Source: Silene latifolia | Taxonomy: Eukaryota; Streptophyta; Magnoliopsida; Caryophyllales; Caryophyllaceae | Reading direction: 5' to 3' | DNA: 64,000 nt | Assembly: GCF_048544455.1 (NCBI RefSeq) | Contig: NC_133526.1 | Span: 9,874,001-9,938,000 of the forward strand | Part shown: positions 11,281 through 24,180 of the stretch, piece after piece | How positions within the stretch are numbered: position 1 is the first letter of the stretch | Layout of the letters: every line of letters begins with the position of its first letter | Position numbers and translations under genes: made by a program | The notes under the pieces: model-generated | What the model was told of the DNA's origin: nothing | The model's database searches: none | Seen by the model: only the letters and a program-made list of their open reading frames with translations

Positions 11281-12928
11281 TCAGGGCCGTTCAGGCTGCA
11301 AGAGAAGAGCGCAATTACTTAGAATCAAAACTACCATTTATATTCTCAATTTCATTAGTTGGGTTTAAGAAAAGTGATAGAATAGGATTGAGGGATTAAT
11401 TTATAGTGGACAAATATACGAAATTTATGAAGGGACAATAAAATTCAGATAAACAAAGAGAACAAATTTCGACGAGTATTTTATTTAGGGGTACAGGGGA
11501 TACACCTCCACCTACTCCACCCCGGCCATATTTTTTCAGAAGAAACAAATATATGGTTCGCAGTGCTACAACACAATTCACAAATGTTGATACGTGAATA
11601 TAAAGGGATAAAATAGAGCACACACCCATTCTTGAAATTGTTGAACATCCTGTAAGAAAATTGCATGTTTAGTCACTGAAAATGCTTAAAAAAACTTGAT
11701 AAAGAATCGAGAGAGCGATGAGATCTACGAACCTCATCCTTCAAGTTCTTTTGAGTAAAATATTTCAGTTTGGCCTGTGAGAGAAGTCTTGATTAGCAAT
11801 AGTAAAATGTAAATGACGGTTTATCAGACGCCATAGAATTACGGTCGTCTATTGCATAAAGAACGATTTGTACAGGTTAATAAAAGCATACTTTATGACT
11901 TGTGTTTTTCCATGCTCTTAACGCAAGCTGTTTCTAATACACATAAAGATGAATTCAGTGGTCACATGAACAGGAATTGAATAAGCGTAAATTAATTCAA
12001 GCAAATATAAGAAAGCTACTAACCTTCTTCTCGTATGACCATTCCGAGAATTCAGGTATCTTGCAAACGAGCCCCCTGTAACAGTGAAAACGATTTAAAC
12101 ATGTGCACAAAAATATAGTTGAGCGTTGAATTAACCTGTAAAACAAAAACAAATTGATGGAAGGAGAAAACGTACAAGAAGCGAAGGAAAGCACCCTTGG
12201 GGAGAGGTATAGCTTCACAACAAGAAAATGGAAATGTCCGTAAGGCAAATATATACATTCACAATTCACAAAATATAGCAAGCGAGGGAGCGAGCGAGAC
12301 TGACCAGGTTTAGGTTTTTCTTGAAAGATTTTGACAGCGGGACGGCGATCCCTGTGAGAGTAAACTTTGGCTTGGTAGATGCCGGTTTTATTACGGGTGA
12401 GAGAACGAGCCGTAAAAGTGATGTAGTACATCATGCCACCCGCAATTTGGCCATTATATTTGATCAGACTCACAAACCGTAATTCTTTCTTCTGCGGAGA
12501 ATCAAATATATCATGAAGTATTCCGTAATGGAGTAATTAAACAATATGGAGAAGAAATAGCAAAGAAAGCTTACCTCCTTCTTATTATAATCATGAACAG
12601 CATGCTTAGCCAACTTCATTACTTTTGCTCTCTCTTGTTTATCTAATTTATTGCCCTCTACAATCCCTCCACACAGTAATTTACCCATAGGATTCACATC
12701 AAATCCCTTCAATTAACCAAATTAATCAAACATCATCATAATTAGATTCACATCAAATCCCTTCAATTAACCAAATTAATCAAACATCATCATAATTAAT
12801 TAATTCATTATAATTATAATTATAATTATAATGAAGATTAAGCAAAGGAAGAATCATACATCGCTCTCCTCGCACATTTCCCAGTAATCACTGAAATCGC
12901 CATAGCCGTGTATGGTTCTTCGCCTCAT
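11281..12928 (-). CDS. Cystatin-like (phytocystatin-related) protein, 8 exons
   Basis: Predicted exons on the minus strand: 12928-12860, 12706-12575, 12491-12305, 12212-12176, 12075-12024, 11774-11733, 11649-11626, 11295-11281. All junctions are GT-AG, the phases agree, and the product is 185 residues. It starts MRRRTIHGYG, then a DYWEMCEESDGFDVNP block typical of plant cystatin-related proteins. LAKHAVHDYN (residues about 54-63) matches the phytocystatin helix signature LARFAV-x-x-x-N. NGQIAGG occupies the place of the inhibitory QxVxG loop, with A-G instead of V-x-G, so protease inhibition is doubtful. MMYYITFTAR and YQAKVY are the following cystatin strands. Residues from about 130 on (FLRFLGLVCKIPEF, then a Lys-rich helix) lie outside the usual domain. 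Exons 1-3 are firm; the small 3' exons rest on phase and open frame alone. Confidence 0.65.
12690..12795. repeat. Tandem duplication at the intron 1 / exon 2 border of the cystatin-like gene
   Basis: Two adjacent copies of about 50 bases (12690-12739 and 12746-12795), sharing GATTCACATCAAATCCCTTC and AACCAAATTAATCAAAC. The copy duplicates the exon 2 splice acceptor and the first codons, so a second acceptor lies upstream of the one used in the model. An alternating TAATTA tract follows at 12796-12830. Confidence 0.8.
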
Positions 12929-13827
12929 TTACTGGCTATTGATCACCTCTTAGGGTTCTTCCTTGCCTTCTGACTAAACTTTCTATTAAAAATTTGGCGG
13001 TTGAGGTTGAAATGTTTATATTCTGCCCTCTTTTATAGCCAGATTTCCGAGCCCATTCAGTCCGCTTAGAAGACCGGTACAGACCATCCCAGTAATTGGG
13101 TGGGCTTGAGTCCCCATTAGGAATCTCAACCCGTTTAGGCCCATGAATAAAATGCTACTCAGACCGGGATAGGCCGGCCAACGTTTGTCCATGCCAATAT
13201 GCTAGAGAATGTGTTTTGGATTCTCTTTAGAATGGGTCAAAGCCCAAGTAAATACAAATATCGGTATTGCCTTCGAAATTACTTTTTTCAGATACGGACT
13301 TTACTCTTTCACATACATTTTTTTCATTAATTTTACCTCTCATACCCTTTCCGTAAACCTAGACAAATTAAGTTTTTTTATATATTTTTCCCTAAATTTG
13401 AATCCAATTGTTCTAAAAATTTGAATAATCGATTATAATTTTCCAATTAGCGGAATAATTTTATTGTTTTAACTTATTAATATGTTTAGTGGAAATTATT
13501 AGATTTTGTTAATTAGTGAAATTAATTGTTTACTTGATCATCAACTATCAAGGAAGGCGTGGTGGTTCATGGTGATGAAATGCATGGTGGTTCTGGGTGA
13601 TGGACGGTGGTTGTGCGGTGGTTCGGAGATGGTGCGTTGCGTTTGATACGATTGAATGGTACTCCGTAATTGGTATTGAGACAGATGTTAGGGTGACTTG
13701 GCCACTAGCAACACCTGACCATTTAGTTGTAATTTCTTATCGTTTTTTGCACAAATGTTTCGCTCCCAAGCATTCATGTTTCATTCCATCATTCGCACTA
13801 TTGGACTAGGGAATCTACTGCCAAGCT
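12929..13827. other. Upstream region of the cystatin-like gene, no gene seen
   Basis: Expected to hold the promoter and 5' UTR of the minus-strand cystatin-like gene. No clear TATA box can be singled out in this AT-rich sequence. The open frames at 13209-13424 and 13597-13809 have no recognisable protein character. Confidence 0.35.
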
Positions 13828-14385
13828 AGGTTGCACGGACACTCCTCCTAGTCGGCGTTCCCGTCTCAGACATCCATGTCGGACACGACACTCGTCGGAC
13901 ACACGTCAAAACGTGTCGGGACACTTGTAAAGCCGTGTCTAACTTTCATCTTTTATTTAGGCACGTGTCCATGGTATTTTGAGCCGTGTCCATGGTATTT
14001 GGACACACATCCAAGCGGAATCAGGTTGAATTTAAGGTAAATGGCGAGAATTGTTATATGGTTGAATTTGATAGGGAAATAAGTTGAATTGGAGACAAAT
14101 GATGTTCTTTAGTCTAGTAATGAGATGTCGAAATAGATTGATTATAAGTTGGTTTTTGGTTTTGGAAATGAGAATGAGTTATAATTAACGTAAGTTTTAC
14201 TTTCACTTATTTAAATTTAATATTCAATACTTTTTCAAAAATAAAATCACACACATATAACTATAATATATATATTTTATTAAATTTAATGACGTGTCCA
14301 GTGTCCTAAATTTCATGGGATGTCGTGTCACGTGTCCGTGTCGTGTCAGTGTCTGTGTCCGTGTCCGTTTTGGTGCAACCTAGTA
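13828..14385. mobile_element. hAT-like non-autonomous DNA transposon, 558 bp
   Basis: The ends are short inverted repeats, AGGTTGCAC at left and GTGCAACCT at right. An 8-base target duplication GCCAAGCT lies at 13820-13827 and 14386-14393, the hAT length. Both subterminal regions are packed with GTGTCC/GGACAC motifs in opposite orientation. The middle is AT-rich and non-coding. The right boundary includes three bases beyond the inverted repeat, so it may be off by a few bases. Confidence 0.65.
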
Positions 14386-14639
14386 GCCAAGCTTCATTAT
14401 GCCAATTCTTTGTTTCCTTTTTCTTTTTTCTTTTTTTCGTTGTTTAGTGCGGTCTGCCGGAACAACGTTGGTCGACGACCAGACTGAACGGAGGTGGTTT
14501 GATGGTGAAAGGAGATGAGGAAATGGAGAAAGAATCAATTGAGTGAGGGAATGGATAAAATAATAAGGGTAAAATTGTAAAAGGTGTATGTAAAAAAAGT
14601 AAATTCCGTATGTGAAAAAGCACGCCCATTGCCTTAATC

Positions 14640-15121
14640 CGTTCCTAATATCCTCCTTCAACTGGAGCATGGAGATCAAGAATGTCCTGTTTGCGGAGAA
14701 CAAAATCAAATTGTGGCGAGGCCAAAGCTTTAGTGAAAATATCGGTAAGCTGAGAATGCGTAGTGACATGAGAAGGCTGAATCAAACCATCAGTTATGGC
14801 ATCGCGAATGAAGTGACAATAACGACGCATAAGACGACGAATTGAAACACCCAGACCGGAAAGCAAGCCCATATGCCATTTCAACTCATAAAGAACAACC
14901 GCTATAGCCCTGTATTCCGCTTCAGCAGAAGGGCGAGAAACAATATGTTGTTTCTTAGTCTTCCAAAAAATAAGGAAAGTAGTAAGAAAAACAATCCAAG
15001 CAAAGACAGAATATCGAGTCAAAGATGAAGATGTGTAACTTGTTAATTTGTCAGATAATAAGGAGTGCTTATTTTTCATATTACAAGGTTTGGATAAATG
15101 CTTATCAATTGCGCCGTGCAT
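14640..15121 (-). mobile_element. Ty1/copia remnant, RNase H end of pol
   Basis: The minus strand encodes a C-terminal copia polyprotein stretch: HIVSRPSAEAEYRA (RNase H active-site region), YCHFIRDAITDGLI and LTDIFTKAL, ending before GGY. No LTRs could be placed on either side. Fossil fragment, broken, with most of the element missing. Confidence 0.75.
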
Positions 15122-15377
15122 TTATTATCAGCTTTCTTAATAAAATATTTTCACAAAGAATTTGCAAAAAAAAGTAAACAAAAAAAATGGAAGTAGTATG
15201 AATTGATTACGAATTGGTATTTCTGAAATTTTAAATATAACTTAATACACAACAAAACTTATTAATTTTGAAACACATGCCCATTAACCTATGCGTAGTG
15301 GCATAGGATAATAATAAATCCAAAAAGGAAAGAATTAAATGTTATTTTTATGAAAAATTGTAATATTCTATCACTTT

Positions 15378-15790
15378 TTAGGGGGTGTTTGGTTCAACTC
15401 ATAAAGGTATGAGGTATGGGTTTGGAATGAGCCAAACCCATACCAAGTGTTTGTTTGGCAAAAATAGAGGTTTTATACCCATACTATGGGTTTCTCATAC
15501 CCAAGGGGGGAGGTGGGTATGAGATTGATACCAATGGGTATCAAGTAATAAAACCAAAAAACATGAAAAAAACTTAAATGGAACATTTTAAATGAATTTT
15601 TTACATTTATTTGATCAACTCTTCATTTTCATGATTTTTTAGTATAAAAAATAATTATTTTTAATATTGTATTTTAGATTTTTTTTAACTTTGATGAAGT
15701 TCGATCTCATTCCACCCAAAATTGAAACAAACACATGGTATGAGGAATCAAGTTCCAAACTCATACCATCCGAGTATGATTTCTTTTCTT
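15378..15790. mobile_element. MITE-like element with TATGGGT/ACCCATA-rich body
   Basis: It starts TTAGGGGGTGTTTGG, a start common to plant MITEs, and contains alternating copies of CATACCC and GGGTATG. A candidate right end lies near AACTCATACCATCC at about 15760. The right inverted repeat is poor and no target duplication is clear, so the end is approximate and the family unassigned. Confidence 0.4.
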
Positions 15791-16007
15791 TTTTATTTCT
15801 TACCCTATGCGCACTAAATACTGATAATGTTCGAAATAATTGCACGGGTTTAAGATTAATATTAAAGAAAGTGGAGTCAGCACCGAATAAAAAATCCTGA
15901 CCATATTTTATTTTTTACCATTTCAGAGCTTGATTCTCCGCCGTATTTCCAATCTCTCATATTCTCTCTTTTCATTTTTGAAATAAAATAAGTCAAGTTT
16001 TCTTAGG

Positions 16008-19000
16008 ATGGACGAGAATTCAAAGATCGGCGGCGATGGTGGCGCACCTAAGGCGACCTCCACCACAACCACCGTCGCCGATGATCGGAACCCTAACTCT
16101 AGCGGCGAGGTTACGGCCACTTCCAACGGCGGCGATTCGGTTGATACTGGATCTGAAGTTGTACGGACACAGTCGTCGTCTAGAACTCCGTTTACGAACC
16201 TCAGTCAAGAAGATGCTGACCTTGCTCTTGCTCGCACCTTGCAAGAACAGGTTTACTTTTACTTCTACTACCGAGTATTAATTACGAGTACTCAACTCCG
16301 CCTCACTCATTTGTTTACCTTTTTAATTGGCTGCGAGGGAATTTTAATTGAAGATAAACAAATGAATGAGACTGGAAAGAGTAAATTTTCTATGATTAGT
16401 TAGTCAATTGCATTCTTACAGGTTTTTAGCTGCTCAATTTGAGGCTACTTACTTGATTCTGATTATAGATGTTTGATTAATTGCATTTTTACTTCTGCTG
16501 TATTTGAATTTTGAATTATGTTTGCTAATCTGGTTTTAATTAGAGCTTTCAAGTGTTACTCTGCTTGATTGATGGTGTTCAGTTCAATAGGCTACGACCG
16601 CAAAGTTGTAGATAAAATTACATGCTTGAGTTTTGTAGAAGTCTGAACTTTGGGTACCATAGAGCTTCTAGGTTACGATAATTTAGTATACTTTATTGTA
16701 CTATAATTATGGACTAGAAGAACTTCGACTACAGAAAATCCGTTTTTATCAAGTGATCTTTCTGTGTTGGTGTTTGGGTTTCCAATTCCAGTAGTTGGCT
16801 TGTGTTACTCTAACACATATGGCCATTTTTTGAGGACTGCAATGTTCCTACGTTGTTTGAATTCAGTGTATTTATTACTGCTTTCTCTACAAAACTATGA
16901 TCTTGATATTATTTGTCTAAAGTCTGCTATGTTCTCATAATCTTTCGATCTTCTTGTCTTGTACTGTTCTTACTATCGTCTCTTAGTGGTTGTTTAGTTG
17001 CCCACAAAAAACTTAGGGTCTGTTTGGATAGGAGGATTTGGAGGGAAAGAGAGGGGAGGGAAAGGAAGGGATGATAAATCCTTTATTTGGTTAGCAAAAT
17101 GAAGGTGGAGGGATTTTGAGATGAGGGAAAATGAATCCCTCCACTTCTCCCCTCCAAGCCAAATTATTTCCTCTCCAACAAAGGCAAGATTTGGAGGGAA
17201 AATGACCTCCTCCATTTTCCCTCCCCTTCCCTTCCATCCCTTTCTCTTCCCTCCTTCTCCCTTCCCTCCCTTTCCCTCCACTTTTGCTATCCAAACACAC
17301 CCTTAGGAATTTTACTTCCTGGGATTTACAAAAGTGGGCACTGCTTGTTTAACACAAATAACCAGGATTGAAACTTCCCATGAATATTAGTTGCTCTTAA
17401 ACGAAGGAAGTTGCTATATGCAATCAAACAACTTTTGGAAATTCACATAAAATGTAAAATCGTGGGAGATATGACTTCCACCTCCAGGGCATTGGAACTC
17501 ATGTAATGAAACAAACAATCACTTGGGTTAGCTTATACCTTTATTTATCATCAAATGTTATTTATGCGTTTTGATGTTGTTGTGGTCATTCTTCTTCTAG
17601 CTTATAATTTTCTTTTGCTAAGTTATATAACATTAATTAAGGGACGTAAAGGGATGACGTCCATGTACAAAAAGATATCATAGAGGTGATACCCATCTAC
17701 AAAAGACACCATGAGGGTCACACCCATATACAAAAACACACTCTAAAAATGATGCGGATATTAAAAAGACACCCTAACTGCGAAACCCACATACAAAACG
17801 AGAGATGGATAATTGTGCTCTCAAGTTATAGCGGGTAATCATATCTACAAACAACATATGAAGAGACATATTTCGATTTGGGTGAATCAAATGGCTCTAA
17901 ATATATAATAGCTTAAAAAACGGATTTGGAACTTTGTGTTATGTATATATGTTTCCCTGAAGGAACTTATGTATGTTTGCACTCCACATTGATTTTCTTT
18001 TTCGTTGGTTGTTATTTGGCAAGTAGGAAAGGGCTTATATGATGCTGAGCATGGGTGGTGCCATTGGGTATGGTAGATGGGATACTGGATTATATGTCCA
18101 TGATGGTGAGGACGATGGTTTCGGTGATTCACATGATCACGAATATGATGACGTTGACGATGAGGGTGATGAAGATGACGAAGAGGAGGATGAAGACAAT
18201 GTTGAAAATTATGAGGATGAGGATGAGGATGGGGATGGGGATGAGGATGAGGATGAAGATGAGGATGCATTTGATATTCATGCTCATACTGATTCTGGGG
18301 ATGACGATTCAAATAGGGTTGATCTCGATCCATCTGCATTCCCTGATGACGAGGCTTATGCCAGGGCGTTGCAAGATGCTGAAGAGAGGGAAATGGCTGT
18401 TAGATTGATGGCTATGGCTGGCATAACTGAACGTAAGTTTGGTTCGAACTTTGAACATGTGTTTGATAGTATTTATCATCTTGCTAGAGTATAGTTAACG
18501 TTATTAGAGGCTTTACTATATTTACTTCATGGCTGCAGGAGAAGTAGTGGATATGGAGGATCATGGTAGTAACTCTCAGGTAATGTTGCAGTGCCATTAC
18601 CTTTTCTCTTTTCCCCCCCCCCCCCTCTTATCCCAACCGGGTTGTCCTCACTCTCTCCCCCTTGCATTTCTGTTCCTGTTTTATCTGTGCACATGGTGTC
18701 CGTATTTGGCTTAGTATCGCCTTAAAATCAGCCAAATCCAAGTTTATTACTCTCATGTGTTCACTTGCCAAATTTTTTTGAGGGTAACGAAGAAACACAA
18801 ACTCCAGAACTTGGTGTAAATTTTGCCCCATCATCTTCAGACTGAAGCTTTGAGCTAATTAACTTGCCTGAAACAGCAGCTTACCATGGTTTTGTCAGTA
18901 TTCAGTAGCAACAGAATTGTATTCTAATCTTAGTTTATCTTGGGCAGAGCTTTGAATATCTACCACTCTTAGTTTCGTTTCTCGCAGTTAAATGCTACTT

Positions 19001-20978
19001 GTACTACCCTATAGCAGTGTCTTCCCCGGGTTTCGTTCCTTATTTTCTTTATTCAAAAATGACGCCCAAAAAAATGGTTTTGACAATGAACATTTTGAAC
19101 TTTGAGGTCTAAATGCCCAGTCTTGCTGTTTCTAGAGTGCTGATTTATGTTATTTTTCTTTTGATGTTTGATCTGTGATTTGTTTTGCTAATTGATACGG
19201 CAGAGTTACTTTGCTGTCTGTATCGAGTGAATTGCTCCGTACGTGCAAAGCTGATGAGCATGTCATTGTCTTTTACTGTTGATCTTTGATTAAGTAATGA
19301 CCTTTGGGTAACATAATGGATGAAGGTTTAAATATATGCTTGTTTAGAATCATAGAAAATTTGTGCTTTAGTGTGTTGGTTGAATATAGTCCAGCACTAT
19401 AGCTACTTGTTAATGTGGTGTGGTGAACTAATTTGTAAATTAAACCGTGGAGCATGTCTTAGACTTAGCGTCATGATTTTATGTTGCTAAATGGACACTG
19501 CTGGACATAATGTTACGCATTCTTCCTTTTCTGACTTCTGAAGATTGTGCATGTTTTACTTTCTGTCATTATAGGATACATGGGAGGAAGTTGATCCGGA
19601 TGAACTTTCGTACGAGGTAAATTTATTCACTACAGTTGCATTATGTTGGTGGAAGTTGTTTATTACCTAATACACCTCAATTAATTATCTACAGGAACTG
19701 ATAGCTTTGGGTGAAGTTGTTGGTACCGAGAGCAGAGGGTTGTCTGCAGACACAATTGCATCTTTGCCCTCCACAAATTATAAATCCCAAAAATCTGAAG
19801 AAGCAGAAACTGATTCGTGAGTGGCCACATTAGTAGTTTACTTTCCATGGTGTCTTGTCTTATGCTAATATCATCCTTTTGCTTCTCTTCCAGGTGTGTA
19901 ATCTGTCGTTTAGATTATGAAGATGATGATACCTTGACGACTCTTCCATGCAAGCATGCATACCATTCAGATTGCATTACCAATTGGTTGAATATAAACA
20001 AGGTAAGAATCGCTCTGAACCTATTTTGTTTTGAGCAAGAAGGTTACTAGTGTTTATTCTTGGTACTTTAATTTATTTGTTCTTGAGAGCTATCGTGTTG
20101 CTCTATTTTCTCAGTTTATAAAACACTTTCCGTTCATTTTTTTTTACATGACAATCTTTCCCAACGCTATGTCACCCTAATCAATCTCTTGTAAGCTCTC
20201 ATTCAAAGGGTATCCTAGATTATTGTTGTTACAGCTGCTGCTTTATAAGTTAAAGTTTGGAATTCTGTTAGCCTTGAGAAACGCTTCATGTGACAGCTCT
20301 CTCTTAACGTGTTCTGAGGTAGAAGGTATACAAGTTGCTTATGACTGGTCTAGTAATTCTGCTCTTAGTACTTAGAATGAAGTCTCGGAGCAAAGTAGAC
20401 CGTCTCTATGCTAATTTTTGATTAATTTGGGGTCGAATAGTTGCTAGAGCACATTCTTACGCATGGTTAGATACTTATACTTGCGTGAAGGTTAAAATGA
20501 ACCCACCCCCACCCCAACCCACAAATTAAACTTGTTATCCTCCTGCATATCTTACACTTGTAATTCGATTATCTGAGTTGGCACAAATTATTAGTGTAAA
20601 ATACTAATACAAATTTATGCCTCTTTGATATCCATTGCTCCTTGCTCTGAAACCCAAAATATTTGTCCATTATTTTGGGGTGTAATCTTTACAGGGTATA
20701 CCACAAGGGCATTTTTGATACTTGTAGCCTTATAGGGGTATACCAAATTACCAAGTCCGTCGTGATTTTACAAGTTAGGGCTAGGTAACATTTGTTGAAA
20801 TGTGTCTTTATTTGGTAAGATGTTTTTGGTACAATATCCTTAGCTTGATAAGAAAATGAGTAGTTGGTGGTCCTTTCATTAGTTTCAGTGTCATATCTAA
20901 CTAACGCGTCTGTTATATTTTGTGGTACAGGCATGTCCGGTTTGCAACGCAGAGGTTTCAACATCGGGGAACAGCTAG
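16008..20978 (+). CDS. BBR: RING-H2 E3 ubiquitin ligase, BIG BROTHER-related, 7 exons
   Basis: Exons: 16008-16250, 18027-18432, 18539-18579, 19575-19616, 19695-19816, 19894-20002, 20931-20978. All introns are GT-AG and in phase; the product is 336 residues. FTNLSQEDADLALARTLQEQ leads into ERAYMML, the conserved start of this family. Exon 2 holds a run of Asp/Glu/Gly of roughly 60 residues encoded by GATGAG-type repeats. ELIALGEVVGTESRGLS precedes the RING. The RING-H2 finger spans exons 6-7: CVIC, then PCKHAYHSDC, NWL and CPVC, the full set of zinc ligands. The end EVSTSGNS is typical. It should accept ubiquitin from an E2 and pass it to unknown targets; Arabidopsis BIG BROTHER limits organ growth. 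The symbol is given by family resemblance to At3g19910. Intron 1 carries a MITE. Confidence 0.92.
17016..17302. mobile_element. Tourist-like (PIF/Harbinger) MITE in intron 1 of the RING gene
   Basis: 287 bases with inverted ends (GGGTCTGTTTGGATAG at left, CTATCCAAACACACCC at right) and target duplication TTA at 17013-17015 and 17303-17305. The body is rich in GGAGGGAAA / TTTCCCTCC. Relatives lie at 52214-52446 and, degraded, near 41230. Confidence 0.85.
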
Positions 20979-21533
20979 CAGATGTCTTGATGTTTCTTTT
21001 CATTGTAATTGCACACAAATGGTCACATGTTGTGAGTGTCATGATTTTATTCTTCAGGTTGTTCTGTTGACTCCTGGACACGACTCCTCTGATTATAGCA
21101 ATGCGTTTTCCTTCATTTTTTCCGGTGAAGCTAAATCTGTCTTCTCACATTATCTCCTTTAGCTGTCTTGAACATTTAGCTAACAATGAACTACTCGAAA
21201 CCAATTATGCCTTGAGCTTAGGAATCAAGTTTTGACTAAAAGTATACTCTGTAAAAAGAGTGAAATGAGGCGACTGATAGATTCGCTCCTTCAAAATTAT
21301 AGTTAACATTTTAGTTCTAAGTTCTAACCCCATATCCGGGCTCTGCAATTCCCAAAGAATTCTATTATAAGCGAGTGTTGAAAGTTGAAACCGATATTCA
21401 AGAGTTCTATGTTCATCTCCACCCGATATTCTACTTGGTTAGTAGATCAAGAGTACCAGTATCAATTGGCGTACCAAGCGTAATATAAGGAGTTGGAGCA
21501 ACCTCTTGTTTCTAAAATAAGCTTTATATAAAA
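20979..21533 (+). other. 3' flank of the RING gene
   Basis: Probably 3' UTR and intergenic sequence after the TAG at 20976. No further coding exon or RNA gene is seen before the Helitron end at 21534. Confidence 0.4.
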
Positions 21534-24180
21534 CTAGGTAGTATCCCGCGCTTCGCGCGGCCTGTTTTAATATTTTATGATTATAATTGAAGAAAAATTA
21601 TATAATTCATATATGACCTTCAATATTTTCTCTTATAATTTTTTTTCCCAAATTTAATATTTTTAGGTTTAACTTCAAGGTTTTAAAATAAAATACATAA
21701 GAGTTTTAATTAAAACTAATAAGTGATAATTAATTCTGCAAGATCAACATTTTATAAATAAATTTGTGACTGGTGAAATATCATATTAATCAAAATAAAA
21801 TTTATTCGAATAATACAACAATCAACAATAAGTTCTCAAATTATATCATTTCACAATACTTTATGTCTCAAAACAATTAATATTTATTCAAAATGATGTG
21901 AACATAATTTTATGTAATTTTTAATTTTTTATGTATAACATGTGACATTTATCTATTAAACATATAGAGTTCAAACTCAACTTATTCAAATGTTTTGACT
22001 GTGTCTTGCATGTGATATGTGTCAAACATATCTATGAGAAATTTGCACCTTTTGTTTTTTTAAACAATTATATATAATGATGTTTAAGATTTTATTACCT
22101 GTAAATATAAAAGGTTGAACTTTCTCAAATATTATTTTTTGATGTTTAACTTCAAAGTATTTAAAAGATAACATATAAAATATTTAACTAAAAGTAATAC
22201 GGAGTATTTGGTTAGTTATAATCAATATTTTATATTTGACTTATACATATTTAATTAAAGATATTAAAGAAAAATGTAACGTGTTTTCTACTTTTTCATG
22301 TCGTTTATAATACTATATTACTTAATAATCATTACTTTTGTTTTGATTATTCAAATGCACTTATTCAAATGATTGTAAGATATAAATGTTTCACAATCTT
22401 AACTATTGAAAGTAATGATGTATTTCTTGAAAAAACATATTGTGTATGTATATATGTACTTATTCAATTAATATATCTTTTAATTAAAACATCCTCAAGA
22501 TTATACAACTAACATTGACATTAATTCTCAACTTATAATTAGTACTCTATGGTCAATGTGTTCTATGTATTGTTTTGTATTTTTAGTTAAGTTTATAATT
22601 TATGCTTATGTTTTACTAAATACTAATGATCAGATTGGATATGTGACATGACAAATTAAGCCTACAATGAACAATGAACATATCCAGCTTTATATTTAGT
22701 TATTGTAATGCTAAATGTAAAGTAGAGGTAGTATATGAAATCATTCCTAAATATTGTATATGTTGGTGAATTAGCCTATGGTTCTTTAGCAACTTAGTGA
22801 TTTTTTTGTATATATACACAGTGAATTGTTTGCTTGTTCATAATATCTTTATAAAAAGATAAATAATTGGTTGAGAAAGAGGGATATAGTTTTAAAACTG
22901 GAAAAAGTACATACTTACATAGCAAAATTGAAACTTAAAGTACCCTAAATTTGTAAATACTCATATCCCTCTATATATTCCATTTTATTCTCTCATTTCT
23001 TTTTTTACTATTATCGTCCTCTTTAGTATATTGGGAAGATTTAAAGAAACACAAACTATGAACAACTTATGCTACCCTTCAAATTAAAGAGAGTTATGAC
23101 AATTTGATGAAAATATTATTAATTAGTTATCTTGGGCAGTATTGAATGGTCAGATTTTCTTTTATCAACTTAGCTTGCAAAGCAAGGAATAAAAATTCTC
23201 TTATCACAAAGTACTTTAATTGCAGATTATATATGAAATATGATAATCATCAGAGGCATAATACGAAATACATGGGAACATGGCAATCAAATACATTTCT
23301 CTTAAACTATAATAAAAATGGCAGGCTAACTACATTAAACTCATTGCATTAAGAATATACTTTGATGTTGATTAACACTTGTACAAATCCGAGCCCGTTT
23401 CCTTCATTATCACTGGCCATTTAACCGTTATGATTAAATAAGTTTAATACAAACAATTAAAGAAATAATTTTAGTATGAGGTTGGTACCTTAGCAAAGTT
23501 TCTATTACACACTTTTTGTAGATAACATTTTAGGTGCACAAAAATTATACTGATAAAAGTTTCCATTCAATTCCACATTATTTTAAATCCTTGTAGCGAT
23601 GCAATTCCGAAGCAGCTAAATAAAATCGAGAAAGATAAGGTACTGATAATTATGTACTTTAAAAGCTTAACATCTAGGCAAATATTTTTTAAAATATGAG
23701 AGGAGGAAAAAGATAGAAGAACTCTAACACTAAGATGAAAAAACTACTTGTTATAAATATTTGAGAATTTATATCTACCTTCTCTTTTCTAACTTCTCTT
23801 CTACCTTCTCCTCTCACAACCGATTAAAATATCGTTTCTTTTGCTTCATCTACCTGCTTTTCGACCCCACACGATATATACTAAATTTAATCAATTGTGA
23901 GAGGGAAAGGAAGAAGGTAGAAGAAAAGGTTGGAGGGAGAAGGTCTATAGCACCCCTCTAAATATTTATACTTGTGTATGGCTACATATGTAGGAAGGAG
24001 GTTAACGAAAAATTTCGTTGGAAGTTGAGGCATTTATTGAATATTTGAACATGTAGCACATTCGTTCTAAATTGCCCATTTGAATCTATAATGCTCCATT
24101 TACTATCTCATAGAACTGGCTAATTGACTAAATTCGACGTCTAAAGTTATTGGAATTATAATCCACATCTTATCAATATC

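Noticed and set aside
12052-12258. A 68-codon minus-strand frame within the cystatin-like gene
   Set aside because: It merges exon 4, an intron and exon 5 of the spliced model; not a separate gene.
17887-18339. Minus-strand frame with a long His/Pro-rich product
   Set aside because: It is the reverse complement of the GATGAG repeats in exon 2 of the RING gene; the real coding strand is plus.
18055-18408. Met-rich frame on the plus strand
   Set aside because: A +1 shadow of exon 2 of the RING gene.
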